Notes: generated by a model from the sequence alone, not told the origin. Shown: positions 33,574-43,056, counted from the first letter of the stretch. The stretch is 64,000 nt of DNA from Clostridium sp. AN503 (GCF_040719375.1 NZ_JBFDTP010000001.1:620001-684000); one strand, 5' to 3'. A program made the numbers and translations.

Positions 33574-35666
33574 CACCGGGTTTCCAGCCGGATCCCGGTC
33601 TCCTTCTTAAATCGCTTCGCCCACTCTTTATCCCGGTAGAAAAGGACGCTGCCCTGTCCGTCATCTGCCATAGCATAAACACGCTTTTCCACTCCGGCTG
33701 TTTCCAGAGCATCATTTAAGTCCTTAATGATATCTGAATCCAGCCAGTCATTCATCATTTTCAGCTTATATTCATACGGTTCGCCGTTTATACAAAACTT
33801 CAGATGTACCGTCCCGGTACCTTTCTCCCAGTCCACATCCGACATATCCTGCTGTGCATCCGTGATGGCGAAATCACCGCCTGCCATGGCATTCACACCA
33901 TTCAGGATATGGACATAATCCATGTCCAGATTAAATCCCTCCCAGTCAAACCAGTACGCCTGATCTGAGTAACGGATGATCTCCCACGCCTCATAATCCC
34001 ACTCCGGCATTCCGATCGCAGAAAGAAGACTTGCATAAGGATATCCCTCGATCCAGACCCGCGCCATCGGCATTTCCTCCATGCTGCGGTTCATCTCCAC
34101 CACCACGTCCTCCGGTATGATGAAGCCCAGGCCTTCCAGCACTGTCACCTGATCCGCCAACGGCTTATAATCTGCATAGGATCCCGGATGGAACACGTAT
34201 TCCTCACCATTTTGCGGCATGTCCATTATAACCGGAAGGCCCCCGATGCCCTGGCTCCCACGAAAATCCGGCAGGAGAAACGCCAGCAGAAAGATTCCCA
34301 CCACTGCTGAAAGCGTCACCATCACACGGACGGTCTCCGGATACCGGGTTCCCTTCTCCTTCTCCGCCCAAAACCGGCGCCAGCCTTCCTGCGTATCAGG
34401 GATGTTCCGGTCACGTTTCTTCTTAGCCGTCCTGCCGCCGTCCAACACATGAAAATTGTCTTTCCCTGATACCTTATGACCTTGCATTTTTGCTTCCTTT
34501 TCCTCTGCAGGCCGCAGATCCCGGACATATTCCGGCTGCACGATCTGATAGGAGATTCCCTTTGCCTGGCAATCCTGTATAAACAGTTTTTGAGCCATCC
34601 AGTCCCCCAGAAGTCCTTTTGTCATATAAAACAGCAATTCTTCTTTCGGAGAATAAAAGTAAAGATTTTCATCTGTTTCAAAAAGGAATCCCACTTCGCC
34701 CCATGTCCATGTATTTTCCAGCATCGGACCGGTCCTGTGGATCCCCTGCGGAGTAAACTGCAATACCCATGTTTCCTCATAGGAATCGATGCCTTCACGG
34801 TTCAACGCTTCACGTATTGACTGCTGAGACAATCTATGGGGCACCCAGTCCCGTGCTATGCGGACCAGAATCATACCAATAGGTACCAATGAAAATATGG
34901 CTCCTAACACCCCCATACGGCTCAAGCAGATCACGATGATCAGGCAATCCAGCATCAAAAATACTGCCAGATGGATGTATTTTAATACTCGCGCTCCCCG
35001 TCCTGCACGTTTCATATAGTGGGCGGCAATCCAGGAACTTTCTGCCATTGCTGCAGTAACTGTATCCATGTTCCAATCCTGACGGATACAGCCCTCGCCT
35101 GCCTCACAGCTCTCATGCCCTTCCCCCGTCTGCCTGTTCAGTTTATCTCCCGATATCCTGCGCTGGTCATTGACATACCGTCGGAAAGACTCCTGTGCCT
35201 CTTTGCCTCCCACAATGCGGACCGGAAGATACAGCTCCACGAGCATTCCCATACGCCAGGTCATGATGATCCGGTACAGACAACCCTGTTTTTGGAACTC
35301 CTGGATGTTCCTGCAATCATATTCCCTGACAGTTCCCCCATCCTGCACAAAAATACTGCCATCCTCTATCCGAACCGTCCGTTCCCGTTTTCCACACTGC
35401 CGGTATATCCTCAGCACCTCCGCGGGAAGAATCGACAGCCACACAAGCAAACACAGCACAAGCAGGAAGCACACCGTGAGGATCACCGGAATAACATGAA
35501 CCCCGCCGTCACGGACCGCCGCAAGAATACTGCCCAACAGCGCCACTCCGCCCAGTATCAACATTGCTGTACGGAAGAATCCAGACTTATACACCAAATA
35601 GTTCCTGGCTCTCCTGGCTCCGCCAACCATACACTCCCACATCGTCAGTCTGTAAGAAAATCTCAT
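33573..35666 (-). CDS. YcxB-like-domain membrane protein, paralogue B
   Basis: This 697-residue protein is a tandem paralogue of the next gene upstream. Layout: two transmembrane helices (about 30-80), a beta-rich PH-like YcxB-type domain (VRIEDGSIFVQDG...VELYLPVRIV), another helix pair (about 230-280) with a second YcxB-like domain (QFTPQGIHRTGPMLENTWTWGEVGFLFETDENLYFY), a further helix near 440, and a C-terminal extracellular domain of about 220 residues rich in Trp and Asp (YWFDWEGFNLDMDYVHILNG). Function unknown. The start at 35666 aligns it with the paralogue, though the RBS is weak. Confidence 0.65.
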   Translation of the reverse strand: MRFSYRLTMWECMVGGARRARNYLVYKSGFFRTAMLILGGVALLGSILAAVRDGGVHVIPVILTVCFLLVLCLLVWLSILPAEVLRIYRQCGKRERTVRIEDGSIFVQDGGTVREYDCRNIQEFQKQGCLYRIIMTWRMGMLVELYLPVRIVGGKEAQESFRRYVNDQRRISGDKLNRQTGEGHESCEAGEGCIRQDWNMDTVTAAMAESSWIAAHYMKRAGRGARVLKYIHLAVFLMLDCLIIVICLSRMGVLGAIFSLVPIGMILVRIARDWVPHRLSQQSIREALNREGIDSYEETWVLQFTPQGIHRTGPMLENTWTWGEVGFLFETDENLYFYSPKEELLFYMTKGLLGDWMAQKLFIQDCQAKGISYQIVQPEYVRDLRPAEEKEAKMQGHKVSGKDNFHVLDGGRTAKKKRDRNIPDTQEGWRRFWAEKEKGTRYPETVRVMVTLSAVVGIFLLAFLLPDFRGSQGIGGLPVIMDMPQNGEEYVFHPGSYADYKPLADQVTVLEGLGFIIPEDVVVEMNRSMEEMPMARVWIEGYPYASLLSAIGMPEWDYEAWEIIRYSDQAYWFDWEGFNLDMDYVHILNGVNAMAGGDFAITDAQQDMSDVDWEKGTGTVHLKFCINGEPYEYKLKMMNDWLDSDIIKDLNDALETAGVEKRVYAMADDGQGSVLFYRDKEWAKRFKKETGIRLETR

Positions 35667-35712
35667 ATCCATCCCTGCCATTCTTTTTATCGTTTTCCCC
35701 CGTGCAGTCCAT

Positions 35713-37680
35713 TCATTCCCTCACATATTCCAGGATCAGCGGAATCCCCGTCTTTCCGGTAAACTCTGCCGCCCATTCCCGGTCCTGATAGAACAGAATG
35801 CAGCTCCAGCCGTCATAATCCGCTCCATAGAGCCTTCCCGGTATCTGTTCCTTTCCAAACGCCTCGTTCAAACACCGAAGGACCCTGGTATCCAAATAGT
35901 AACCATCCGCTTCCAGCTCGTACAGATACGGAGTCCCGTTCAGCAGAAAATATATCTGCGTAGTCCCCGTCAGGCTGTCCATGTCCACGCCATCCAGTAT
36001 CACAGCCGGACTTGTGAGAGTGTACTCCCCCCTGGAGATCGCATTTACCCCGTTCAGCAGAGAAACATAATCCTCCGTCAGATCATATCCATCCCAATCC
36101 ACCGTGTACATCTGATTGGAATAGGACTTGATCTCATAAGTTTCCTCATCATACACGGGATAACCCAGGTCTGACAACAAAGTATAATATGGTTCCCCTT
36201 CTATCCACTCCCGCGAACTGGGATACTCCTCCATCCAGTCCCGCTCCTCTTTAAGAATCTTCTCCGGGACTTTGATTCCAAGAGACTTTAGAACACCGAC
36301 CTGTTTTTCAAGCGGCAGATAATGTTCAAAGTCTTCAGGGTAAAAGACATATTCCGTTGTCGGCTCCTCCTGGAAAGTGGCCGGATCCGGTTTTCTGATT
36401 ACAATCATCACGACCGGTAAAATAAAACTGACCACTACACATATAAGAAAAAATATCCCGGCCGCAAATGCAATCCGTTCTCCAACACTTTTACCCTTTG
36501 CCCCTTTTTTTCCTTCCGTATCATCAGGCCGCATGCTCCGATATTCCAGCCCATGCTCCTGACAGTATTTCTCAAAACGCTTCTGCTCCTCCTCATCTCC
36601 CAGACTCTTTTTCGGAAAATGAAGTACTGGATGTTTTTTTGCATTATAGATTAAAAACCATGGGCCAGATTCCAGCAAATACGCCATATCCTTCCAGGAA
36701 ATCCGTGCCTCGTTTCCGCCTTCCCGCACAAAGATGTTCTTTTGTCCAACTATGATCTGTGAAGTCAACATTTCCTCAAGTCTGTGATTTGTTTTTAACA
36801 TTGGACGAAGTATCTTTTCGAAAACACCACCCACCGTTTTTTTCTTCATCCCTCTGTGCGCCATGAACCAAAGGACTGCCATCAAAATAATACCTGTGAA
36901 AAGAAGTGTGATCAGTTCGCCTTTTCCCCGCAGCAGATCCATTACCGCTCTCATCAGCAATAAAATACCGATCAACAGCCCCAGCATACGATAGGTTTCT
37001 GTAGAAAACCCTGATTGTGCGTTGATCCAGGAGACCTCCTCTTTCAGTTCGCGAAGCATTTGTTCATTCCACTGGGTTTGAAAATTGAAATCCGCAGATT
37101 CATTGTCATTCTCACCGCTGTTGATACTCTTTGCCCCGCTCTGCCAACCAAACTCTGATGTCTCACGGGCATAATTCCGCTGCCGCTCCACAAACTCCAG
37201 AAACTGCCGCTGTTCCAGTGCTCCAGCAAACATCCGACGGGGAAGTAGAAAGATTTCATCTCCCCTGCCCTTTGTCTTCAGTTCAATCGCAATGAACCGC
37301 CCGCGTTTCTCCACCTTGATGATCTCTGTACAGGAATACTGCCAGCACGACTCCCCGACTGTCATCGTGAGCCTGCCATCCTTCACAATCATTTGGAGGT
37401 CTGTATTTCGAAACCGCCTCTCCATCAGGTATATTGCGGCAAGAAAAAGCAACACCAGAAATCCTGCCGCCAAAAGCAGGCTGTACCCCACCACCCTCAG
37501 AAGAGTCAGCACCATGACCTGATTCAACAAAAAAACTTCTTTCCATCGAATATTACTGGTGACTGCCAGAAATACTGCCAGCACCAGCCAAATCCTCCAA
37601 AACTTTCTGATCGCCTGCCAGACCATGTTCACACCATAATCCAGGATTTCCAAAGTTGTAAACCTGTATTTGTACTCCAT
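35713..37680 (-). CDS. YcxB-like-domain membrane protein, paralogue A
   Basis: A 655-residue protein with the same layout as the neighbouring paralogue: paired helices and YcxB-like domains (LTMTVGESCWQYSCTEI and ...IFVREGGNEARISWKDMAYLLES), a membrane helix around 415-435, and the same C-terminal domain (YTVDWDGYDLTEDYVSLLNGVNAIS). Start at 37680 follows GGGGGG by five bases. The two genes are 46 bases apart and almost certainly arose by tandem duplication and co-transcribe. No function is assigned; secretion or signalling at the membrane is possible. Confidence 0.65.
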   Translation of the reverse strand: MEYKYRFTTLEILDYGVNMVWQAIRKFWRIWLVLAVFLAVTSNIRWKEVFLLNQVMVLTLLRVVGYSLLLAAGFLVLLFLAAIYLMERRFRNTDLQMIVKDGRLTMTVGESCWQYSCTEIIKVEKRGRFIAIELKTKGRGDEIFLLPRRMFAGALEQRQFLEFVERQRNYARETSEFGWQSGAKSINSGENDNESADFNFQTQWNEQMLRELKEEVSWINAQSGFSTETYRMLGLLIGILLLMRAVMDLLRGKGELITLLFTGIILMAVLWFMAHRGMKKKTVGGVFEKILRPMLKTNHRLEEMLTSQIIVGQKNIFVREGGNEARISWKDMAYLLESGPWFLIYNAKKHPVLHFPKKSLGDEEEQKRFEKYCQEHGLEYRSMRPDDTEGKKGAKGKSVGERIAFAAGIFFLICVVVSFILPVVMIVIRKPDPATFQEEPTTEYVFYPEDFEHYLPLEKQVGVLKSLGIKVPEKILKEERDWMEEYPSSREWIEGEPYYTLLSDLGYPVYDEETYEIKSYSNQMYTVDWDGYDLTEDYVSLLNGVNAISRGEYTLTSPAVILDGVDMDSLTGTTQIYFLLNGTPYLYELEADGYYLDTRVLRCLNEAFGKEQIPGRLYGADYDGWSCILFYQDREWAAEFTGKTGIPLILEYVRE

Positions 37681-37774
37681 ACGATCCCCCCCTGGCAAAT
37701 ACCATTCTTGATTTTTATCTTATCATAGAATCTCTTAAATGGGTAGGAAGTGTGCAAAATTAGAATATTTGACG

Positions 37775-37819
37775 AAAAAAAAGACAGGAACCAACGCCCA
37801 GCCCGCGTCAGTTCCTGTC
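37775..37819 (-). terminator. Terminator of the glucose-6-phosphate isomerase gene
   Basis: On the minus strand GACAGGAAC (37819-37811) pairs with GTTCCTGTC (37791-37783) and is followed by eight T (37782-37775). It lies about 70 bases beyond the pgi stop. Confidence 0.8.
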
Positions 37820-37890
37820 TCTCTGTTCCATATGATATGCGCATTACATATGTCTGTTATATCTCTTTTAAATCTACTTTACACACGGTC

Positions 37891-39240
37891 TTACAGGCGT
37901 TTCAGAAGTTTCTCCCTCTCGTCCTCGTAACCCGGTTTGCCAAGCAGGGCAAACATGTTTTTCTTGTAGCTCTCTACGCCCGGCTGGTTAAACGGGTTTA
38001 CTCCCAGGATATAACCGCTGATGCCGCAGGCAAACTCGAAGAAGTAAAACAGCTCTCCCAAATAAAATGCATTCTGCTCCGGAATCTTTACCATCAGGTT
38101 CGGCACATTGCCGTCAGTGTGCGCAAGGATGGTGCCGTTCATCGCGCTCTTGTTCACAAAGCCCACGCTCTTGCCGGCCAGATAGTTCATGCCGTCGGTG
38201 TCAACCTCTTCTTTACCCAGCAGAATCTCCGCAGGAGATTCCTCAATACTCATCACGGTCTCAAACATAACACGGGAGCCGTCCTGGATGAACTGTCCCA
38301 TGGAATGCAGATCTGTGGTCAAATCCACCGCCGCCGGGAAGATACCTCTCTGGTCCTTGCCCTCGCTCTCGCCATAGAGCTGCTTCCACCACTCAGATAC
38401 ATAGTGCATGCTCGGCTCGTAGTTCGCCACGATCTCTACGGATTTGCCTTTTCTGTGAAGGATGTTCCTGACTGCTGCATACAGCATGGCATCGTTGGAC
38501 TCATAGGGAGTCTCCAGTGCTTTCTTTCTACCGGAAGCTGCACCCTCCATCAGTTTGTCAATATCCAGCCCTGCTGCTGCGATCGGCAGTAAGCCAACTG
38601 CGGTCAGCACGGAAAAACGTCCGCCTACATCATCCGGCACCACAAAAGACTCATAGCCTTCCTCAGTCGCCAGGTTCTTGAGCGCACCTCTCGCCTTGTC
38701 GGTGGTGGCGTAGATACGCTTGTTTGCCTCCTCACGTCCATATTTCTCGATCAGCATCTCCTTAAACACGCGGAATGCGATAGCCGGCTCTGTGGTCGTA
38801 CCGGACTTGGAGATGATATTAATGGAGAAGTCCTTGCCCTCCAGAACATCCTTTAAATCTTTAAGATACTTGCTGCTGATACTGTTGCCCAGGAAATAGA
38901 TCTCCGGGGTCTTTCTCTTTGACTTGTCCAGCACGTTGTAGAAGCTATGGGTTAAAAACTCAATCGCCGCACGCGCCCCCAGATAAGAGCCACCAATGCC
39001 GATGACCAGCAGCACATCAGAATCCCCCTGGATCTTCTTTGCCGCATCTTTGATCCTTGCAAACTCCTCTTTATCATAATCTACCGGCAGGTCAATCCAG
39101 CCCAGATAATCATTACCGGCGCCCGTTCTGCCAAGCAGCGTCTCTCTGGCACTCATTACGGTGCTCTTAAAATTATCAATCTCTTCTGCAGATACAAAAC
39201 CGGATGCCTTGGAATAATCAAATGTTACTGTCTTCAACAT
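37891..39240 (-). CDS. pgi: Glucose-6-phosphate isomerase
   Basis: A 449-residue enzyme converting glucose 6-phosphate to fructose 6-phosphate. It shows the SIS-type core VIGIGGSYLGARAA, the phosphate loop ISKSGTTTEPA, DVGGRFSVLTAVGLLP, and the C-terminal catalytic-Lys region GVNPFNQPGVESYKKNMFALLG. Length and features are those of the short Firmicutes type. Start is preceded by GGAGAGAGG. It is followed by a strong terminator and is preceded on the same strand by a repeat-rich spacer. Confidence 0.95.
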   Translation of the reverse strand: MLKTVTFDYSKASGFVSAEEIDNFKSTVMSARETLLGRTGAGNDYLGWIDLPVDYDKEEFARIKDAAKKIQGDSDVLLVIGIGGSYLGARAAIEFLTHSFYNVLDKSKRKTPEIYFLGNSISSKYLKDLKDVLEGKDFSINIISKSGTTTEPAIAFRVFKEMLIEKYGREEANKRIYATTDKARGALKNLATEEGYESFVVPDDVGGRFSVLTAVGLLPIAAAGLDIDKLMEGAASGRKKALETPYESNDAMLYAAVRNILHRKGKSVEIVANYEPSMHYVSEWWKQLYGESEGKDQRGIFPAAVDLTTDLHSMGQFIQDGSRVMFETVMSIEESPAEILLGKEEVDTDGMNYLAGKSVGFVNKSAMNGTILAHTDGNVPNLMVKIPEQNAFYLGELFYFFEFACGISGYILGVNPFNQPGVESYKKNMFALLGKPGYEDEREKLLKRL

Positions 39241-39436
39241 GGTCCTCTCTCCTTTTCTTATGTTCCCCGCCGGCAGCCCTGAACCTCACCGCCTTCACAG
39301 AGATAATCGTTGTACCAATTATAGCATAATCTATCTTAAAATGCGACATGAATTCCACCAAAAACCGCTTCAAAATAATCTTCAAAACGATCCCTGGCAG
39401 CCCCGGCAGCGCCGCATGCCAGCTGCCGGACTATGT

Positions 39437-39527
39437 ATCAGGCCAGGGCTTCCTGGCCCACCGTTATGATCTCAGGCCAGGGCTTTACAGCCTGCTAGTT
39501 ATGATCTCAGGCCAGGGCTTCCTGGCC
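39437..39527. repeat. Three short direct repeats with internal palindromes
   Basis: The unit TCAGGCCAGGGCTT occurs at about 39437-39451, 39472-39485 and 39507-39520; copies one and three continue as CCTGGCC, so each folds into a GGCCAGG/CCTGGCC hairpin. Copies two and three share the lead-in TTATGATC. They lie in the 300-base gap (39241-39540) between pgi and the next membrane protein gene. Nothing else is recognised in that gap. Confidence 0.55.
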
Positions 39528-39540
39528 TTCAGAATATATA

Positions 39541-40500
39541 TCAAGCCAGATACTGCTTCAGGATATCTCCGATCAGCTCTACCTCCTCCGGCTTTAAGTC
39601 CTTCAGCCAGTTTTCATCCAGCAGCCGGCTCTTTTCCCGGCTGGCCGCGATCTGCTCCAGGCTGCGCTTCAAATAATCCACATCCCGGATATTTTCCTGA
39701 GCACCTCCGGTTCCTGCCGTCGTGTCAGGCGCCTGATTCCGCCTGCCTCCGCGCTGGCCGCCTTTTCTGCCTCCGGTCCCGGTACCCGGACCTCCATTTC
39801 CAGCGGCACCGGCTGTAGCCGCCGTTGCGGCCGCACTGCTGCGTTCCGGCATTTCCTGATGCTCCGGACCTTCCTGTTCCATCTGACCGCCGCGGGCAAG
39901 CCGTCCCGCCCGCTCCGACAGCCGGCTTACATTTCTCATTCCAGGACGATCCGCTGCCTCTGCACCGCGTCCGCCTTCTGCCGGGAGGTTCCTCGCCAGC
40001 CTCGGGCACATAACATTTTCCAGCTGATCCTGCAGGGCTACCACAAGCTGTTCTCGCCAGCCGCCAGCCATCCCATTGTCAAACAGCATGGTAAACATGG
40101 ACAGCAGCACGGCGCCTCCACCGTACATTACAATATAGTAAGTATCCAACCGGTACCAGTAGGATAAAAATGCTCCTGCTCCTCCTGCCAGCAGGCACAG
40201 CCAGGTCCACTGCATGGACAGTGTACTCCACCCCGACAGGGTCATTCCCATTACCTTTAAATCATAAAGCTGATGCTCCACCCAGGCCCCACAGTCCCGA
40301 AGCCCCTGATTCATCCGATATGTATTCTCCGCTCTCTGCCTCAGTTCTCTGAGACCTTTGTTCTTGGTGAGAGTCAGATTGGTGCTTTCTTTCAATAATC
40401 TTTTGTAGAGATGTCTGGTAATCCCCCTGGTCATGATTCCGAGCAGACAGATTGCCGCCAGCACATACAGTGCTTTTCCCGTTTCCAATAATTGTAGCAT
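39541..40500 (-). CDS. Membrane protein with low-complexity linker, unknown function
   Basis: The 319 residues start with a membrane helix (about 8-25), a basic coil, and two central helices (about 95-140, LCLLAGGAGAFLSYWY and YGGGAVLLSMFTMLF). After residue 180 a Gly/Ala/Arg-rich disordered segment (about 185-270) leads to a short helical C-terminus (LKPEEVELIGDILKQYL). No named family is recognised. The linker DNA is repetitive and may be variable. It is transcribed towards pgi. Confidence 0.6.
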   Translation of the reverse strand: MLQLLETGKALYVLAAICLLGIMTRGITRHLYKRLLKESTNLTLTKNKGLRELRQRAENTYRMNQGLRDCGAWVEHQLYDLKVMGMTLSGWSTLSMQWTWLCLLAGGAGAFLSYWYRLDTYYIVMYGGGAVLLSMFTMLFDNGMAGGWREQLVVALQDQLENVMCPRLARNLPAEGGRGAEAADRPGMRNVSRLSERAGRLARGGQMEQEGPEHQEMPERSSAAATAATAGAAGNGGPGTGTGGRKGGQRGGRRNQAPDTTAGTGGAQENIRDVDYLKRSLEQIAASREKSRLLDENWLKDLKPEEVELIGDILKQYLA

Positions 40501-40627
40501 AAAAACAGCTCCCCTTTCTTTCCTGATTTCTTCAGACAGTTCACATTATAACTACCGAAATCAATTTTGGAAAGTTCAGGGAGCCTAGAATCGTTCATCA
40601 AATTTCGCTAAAAATCGATTCTCAACT

Positions 40628-41326
40628 TCAGGTTGAACATGTCAGCACCAATTCTTTCGTCAATCTGGTACTATGAATGATGGCCTGGCGCTCGAATTCC
40701 GGATAATCCATCGTCGCGCTGTCATCGGCCTTGTCCGAGATCGCCCGGACGATCAAAAACGGGACCTGATTCAAATGCGCCGCCTGCGCGATCGCTGCTC
40801 CTTCCATCTCCGTACAAAAACCGTGAAAGGTTTCCTCCAGCCATTCTTTTTTATCCTTTCCGGCAATGAACTGATCTCCCGTCAGCACTCTGCCTTCAAA
40901 TACGCTAATATCCGGATTCACATTCCGGCAGCATTCTTTTGCCGCCGCCCGCAGCCTCTCATCCGCCTCAAATGCAAATACATCCATCTGCGGAACCTGT
41001 CCCGGCCTGTAGCCAAAAACCGTGGCATCCACATCATGCTGCACCGCATCCGTAGAAAGAACCATATCGCCGATATTGATCTCAGCTCTCAAAGATCCTG
41101 CGATCCCCGTATTTATGATACCATTTACCTCGAACCGGTCCGCCAGGACCTGTACGCACATAGCAGCGTTGACTTTGCCCACTCCGCATCGCACAACCAC
41201 CACATCCCTGCCTTCCAATCTCCCTTTATAAAATTCCATCCCGGCCGCACTGATCACCTGTACCTGGTCCATCTCCTGTTTTAACTGCTCCACTTCCTCC
41301 GGCATCGCACCGATGATACCTAACAT
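40628..41326 (-). CDS. mtnN: 5'-methylthioadenosine/S-adenosylhomocysteine nucleosidase
   Basis: A 232-residue hydrolase that releases adenine from MTA and SAH in the activated methyl cycle and, indirectly, autoinducer-2 formation. Key features: GIIGAMPEE at the start, the VVRCGVGKVNAA segment, NTGIAGSL, FCTEMEGAAIAQAA (purine-site Glu-Met-Glu) and VRAISDKAD with the catalytic Asp. Start at 41326 follows GAGGAG by five bases. The gene is transcribed alone; a weak hairpin (AGAATCG/CGATTCT) follows about 20 bases after the stop. Confidence 0.93.
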   Translation of the reverse strand: MLGIIGAMPEEVEQLKQEMDQVQVISAAGMEFYKGRLEGRDVVVVRCGVGKVNAAMCVQVLADRFEVNGIINTGIAGSLRAEINIGDMVLSTDAVQHDVDATVFGYRPGQVPQMDVFAFEADERLRAAAKECCRNVNPDISVFEGRVLTGDQFIAGKDKKEWLEETFHGFCTEMEGAAIAQAAHLNQVPFLIVRAISDKADDSATMDYPEFERQAIIHSTRLTKELVLTCST

Positions 41327-41487
41327 GACTGCTCCTCTTCTTTCTTTCAAATATTTCAGATTAATTCTCTTCTCTATTATATCCGCCCCAATCGCCCTTG
41401 ACAATCCCTTTCCACACTGGCTATAATAAACCAGGTATACAAAAACATATTTTTCTCATTTTTACAAAGAATACGGAGGATATCATC

Positions 41488-41733
41488 ATGGTATATAAGA
41501 CACAGGGCGTCTGCTCAAGAGAAGTTCATTTTGATGTAAAAGATAACAAGATCACCAACGTCCAGTACATAGGCGGCTGTTCCGGCAACACCCAGGGCGT
41601 AGCCCGGCTGATCGAAGGTATGGACATCGATGAAGCCATCAAACGGATTGATGGAATCCACTGCGGCCCCCGTCCAACTTCCTGCCCGGATCAGCTTGCG
41701 CGGGCTTTGAAACAGTATAAGAAGGAACATTGA
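41488..41733 (+). CDS. TSCPD domain protein (TIGR03905-like)
   Basis: An 81-residue protein with the cysteine motifs GGCSGNTQGVARLIEGM and IHCGPRPTSCPDQLARAL, diagnostic of the TSCPD domain that is also found at the end of class II ribonucleotide reductases. Cysteines likely bind a metal. The function of the stand-alone family is unknown. The start follows CGGAGG. A terminator (41760-41794) follows. Confidence 0.85.
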   Translation: MVYKTQGVCSREVHFDVKDNKITNVQYIGGCSGNTQGVARLIEGMDIDEAIKRIDGIHCGPRPTSCPDQLARALKQYKKEH

Positions 41734-41759
41734 CATCGTTATTCTGTTCTGAATGCAGC

Positions 41760-41794
41760 GGGGAGATACAGATGTTTTTCGTCTGTATCTCCCC
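41760..41794 (+). terminator. Terminator of the TSCPD gene
   Basis: GGGGAGATACAGA and TCTGTATCTCCCC make a perfect 13-base stem with a short T-rich loop, followed by ACTGTTTTGTC. It could serve both directions; the downstream rubredoxin gene converges on it. Confidence 0.75.
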
Positions 41795-41942
41795 ACTGTT
41801 TTGTCTAAAATCTTTTAATCAAGTGATTTCGATACCACTTTCATCATATTTCTTGCTGTTTATATGGAATTTTTTACCACTTTTGCTCCATTTGCAGTTT
41901 TAACAGGCTTCCAGCTATTCTTCCCGCGGCTATTTACAGCTG

Positions 41943-42107
41943 TTATTCCTCCACAGGAACAAACGCGTCTTTGCCCAGCCCGCAAAGCGGACACAGCCAG
42001 TCATCGGGAATATCCTCAAATGCCGTTCCCGGCTCCACTCCATTATCCGGATCACCCTCCTCCGGATCATATATATAACCACAGGGTTCACAAAGATATT
42101 TCTGCAT
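41943..42107 (-). CDS. Rubredoxin
   Basis: A 54-residue protein encoded on the minus strand: MQKYLCEPCGYIYDP at the start, EPGTAFEDIPDDWLCP in the middle and CGLGKDAFVP near the end. The two CxxCG motifs (CEPCG and CPLCG) are the iron ligands. AGGAGG lies seven bases upstream of the ATG and the stop is TAA at 41943-41945. Rubredoxins carry single electrons in anaerobes, often for oxygen or superoxide reduction. It stands alone, between the TSCPD and HicB genes. Confidence 0.95.
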   Translation of the reverse strand: MQKYLCEPCGYIYDPEEGDPDNGVEPGTAFEDIPDDWLCPLCGLGKDAFVPVEE

Positions 42108-42195
42108 AACGATGCCTCCTCACACGAATAGATTCAATTTTATAGAGAACAAGCTTATTTTGTGTCAAAATCTGCAAATTATACCTGTTTTCCTG

Positions 42196-42621
42196 TCAAT
42201 GGATGTGTAATTTTTCCTTTAATGCCGCCTGTAAAACCTGCGAAAAATTAATATTCTGTTTGAGTGCCATAGTATTTAGCCATGCTGGAATCGTTAGTGT
42301 CTTTTTTACGGATTTCTCAAAATGGTGCTTTGCATATTCAGTTACATCCACAGTTACCATATTTACAAATGATCCTTCCGCCTGTTCTCCCCCCAATGCC
42401 TCAGCCACATCATTCAAATTAATTGCCTCCATAGCAGAAGGCATTGGCACCGTTTCATTATCACTCTGGCACCAGTAAAGGTAACCGGCCAAACAGTCTA
42501 CCGCCATCGCCAGCGCTTCCTCCAATGACTCCCCACTGGTCGCTAAATAGTTCAGATCCGGAAAAATGACAGAGTAGCCCTCTTTTTCTTTAAAAAAACA
42601 TGCAGGATATGCAGATAACAT
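42196..42621 (-). CDS. hicB: HicB family antitoxin
   Basis: This 141-residue protein combines a partial RNase-H-like HicB domain (YPACFFKEKEGYSVIFPDLNYLATSGESLEEALAMA, about residues 5-40) with a C-terminal DNA-binding segment (LTIPAWLNTMALKQNINFSQVLQAALKEKL) of the ribbon-helix-helix type. It neutralises HicA and represses the operon. It lies 27 bases after hicA on the same strand, which is the hicA-hicB order. Confidence 0.9.
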   Translation of the reverse strand: MLSAYPACFFKEKEGYSVIFPDLNYLATSGESLEEALAMAVDCLAGYLYWCQSDNETVPMPSAMEAINLNDVAEALGGEQAEGSFVNMVTVDVTEYAKHHFEKSVKKTLTIPAWLNTMALKQNINFSQVLQAALKEKLHIH

Positions 42622-42648
42622 AGTTTTTACCTCCTTGGTTGGTGCTGG

Positions 42649-42849
42649 TTACTTGACATGGTTATTTAAACCTGCCTGTTTTAGGATGGAAATCTCCGTA
42701 ATCCTAGGTAATTCTTTTCCATGAAATGGAATTGTGACCTTTCCTGTTTTTGATGGATGGACATATTGTCTATGTGAACCAACCTGAGACTTAAACTTCC
42801 ATCCATCTGCAAGGATTCTTTTTTCCATTTCTCTGGGTTTCATTGGCAT
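42649..42849 (-). CDS. hicA: HicA family mRNA interferase toxin
   Basis: The protein is 66 residues from ATG 42849 (GGAG eight bases upstream; an ATG 14 codons earlier lacks a site). It has a double-stranded-RNA-binding-like fold with the catalytic His in VGSHRQYVHP, and VTIPFHGKELPR near the end. HicA cleaves mRNA when free. It is followed by hicB, and its promoter carries an inverted repeat that HicB could bind. Confidence 0.9.
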   Translation of the reverse strand: MPMKPREMEKRILADGWKFKSQVGSHRQYVHPSKTGKVTIPFHGKELPRITEISILKQAGLNNHVK

Positions 42850-42874
42850 AATATAAACTCCTCCCAACAATATC

Positions 42875-42911
42875 ATTATACTCAACAACACGTGCTAAGT
42901 AAATACGTGTT
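42875..42911 (-). promoter_or_regulatory. hicAB promoter with overlapping inverted repeat
   Basis: Minus-strand TTTACT (42898-42903) and TATAAT (42875-42880) are 17 bases apart. The inverted repeat AACACG (42887-42892) and CGTGTT (42906-42911) straddles the -35 box, fitting autorepression by HicB. Confidence 0.55.
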
Positions 42912-43056
42912 TAAAAAATCTACAATCTAGTATTCATTTTAGCGCAACAACCAAATTATTTAATTTCTTGATTTTTCGGAGACTCAAGATGAATTGAAGT
43001 TGACATATTACTTTATCTGATAAGCTTTTAGGTAAAGAGAAGCAGTTTTTACTTGT

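Noticed and set aside
39437..39527. Possible CRISPR array
   Set aside because: Only three copies with short unequal gaps and internal palindromes, and no cas genes nearby.
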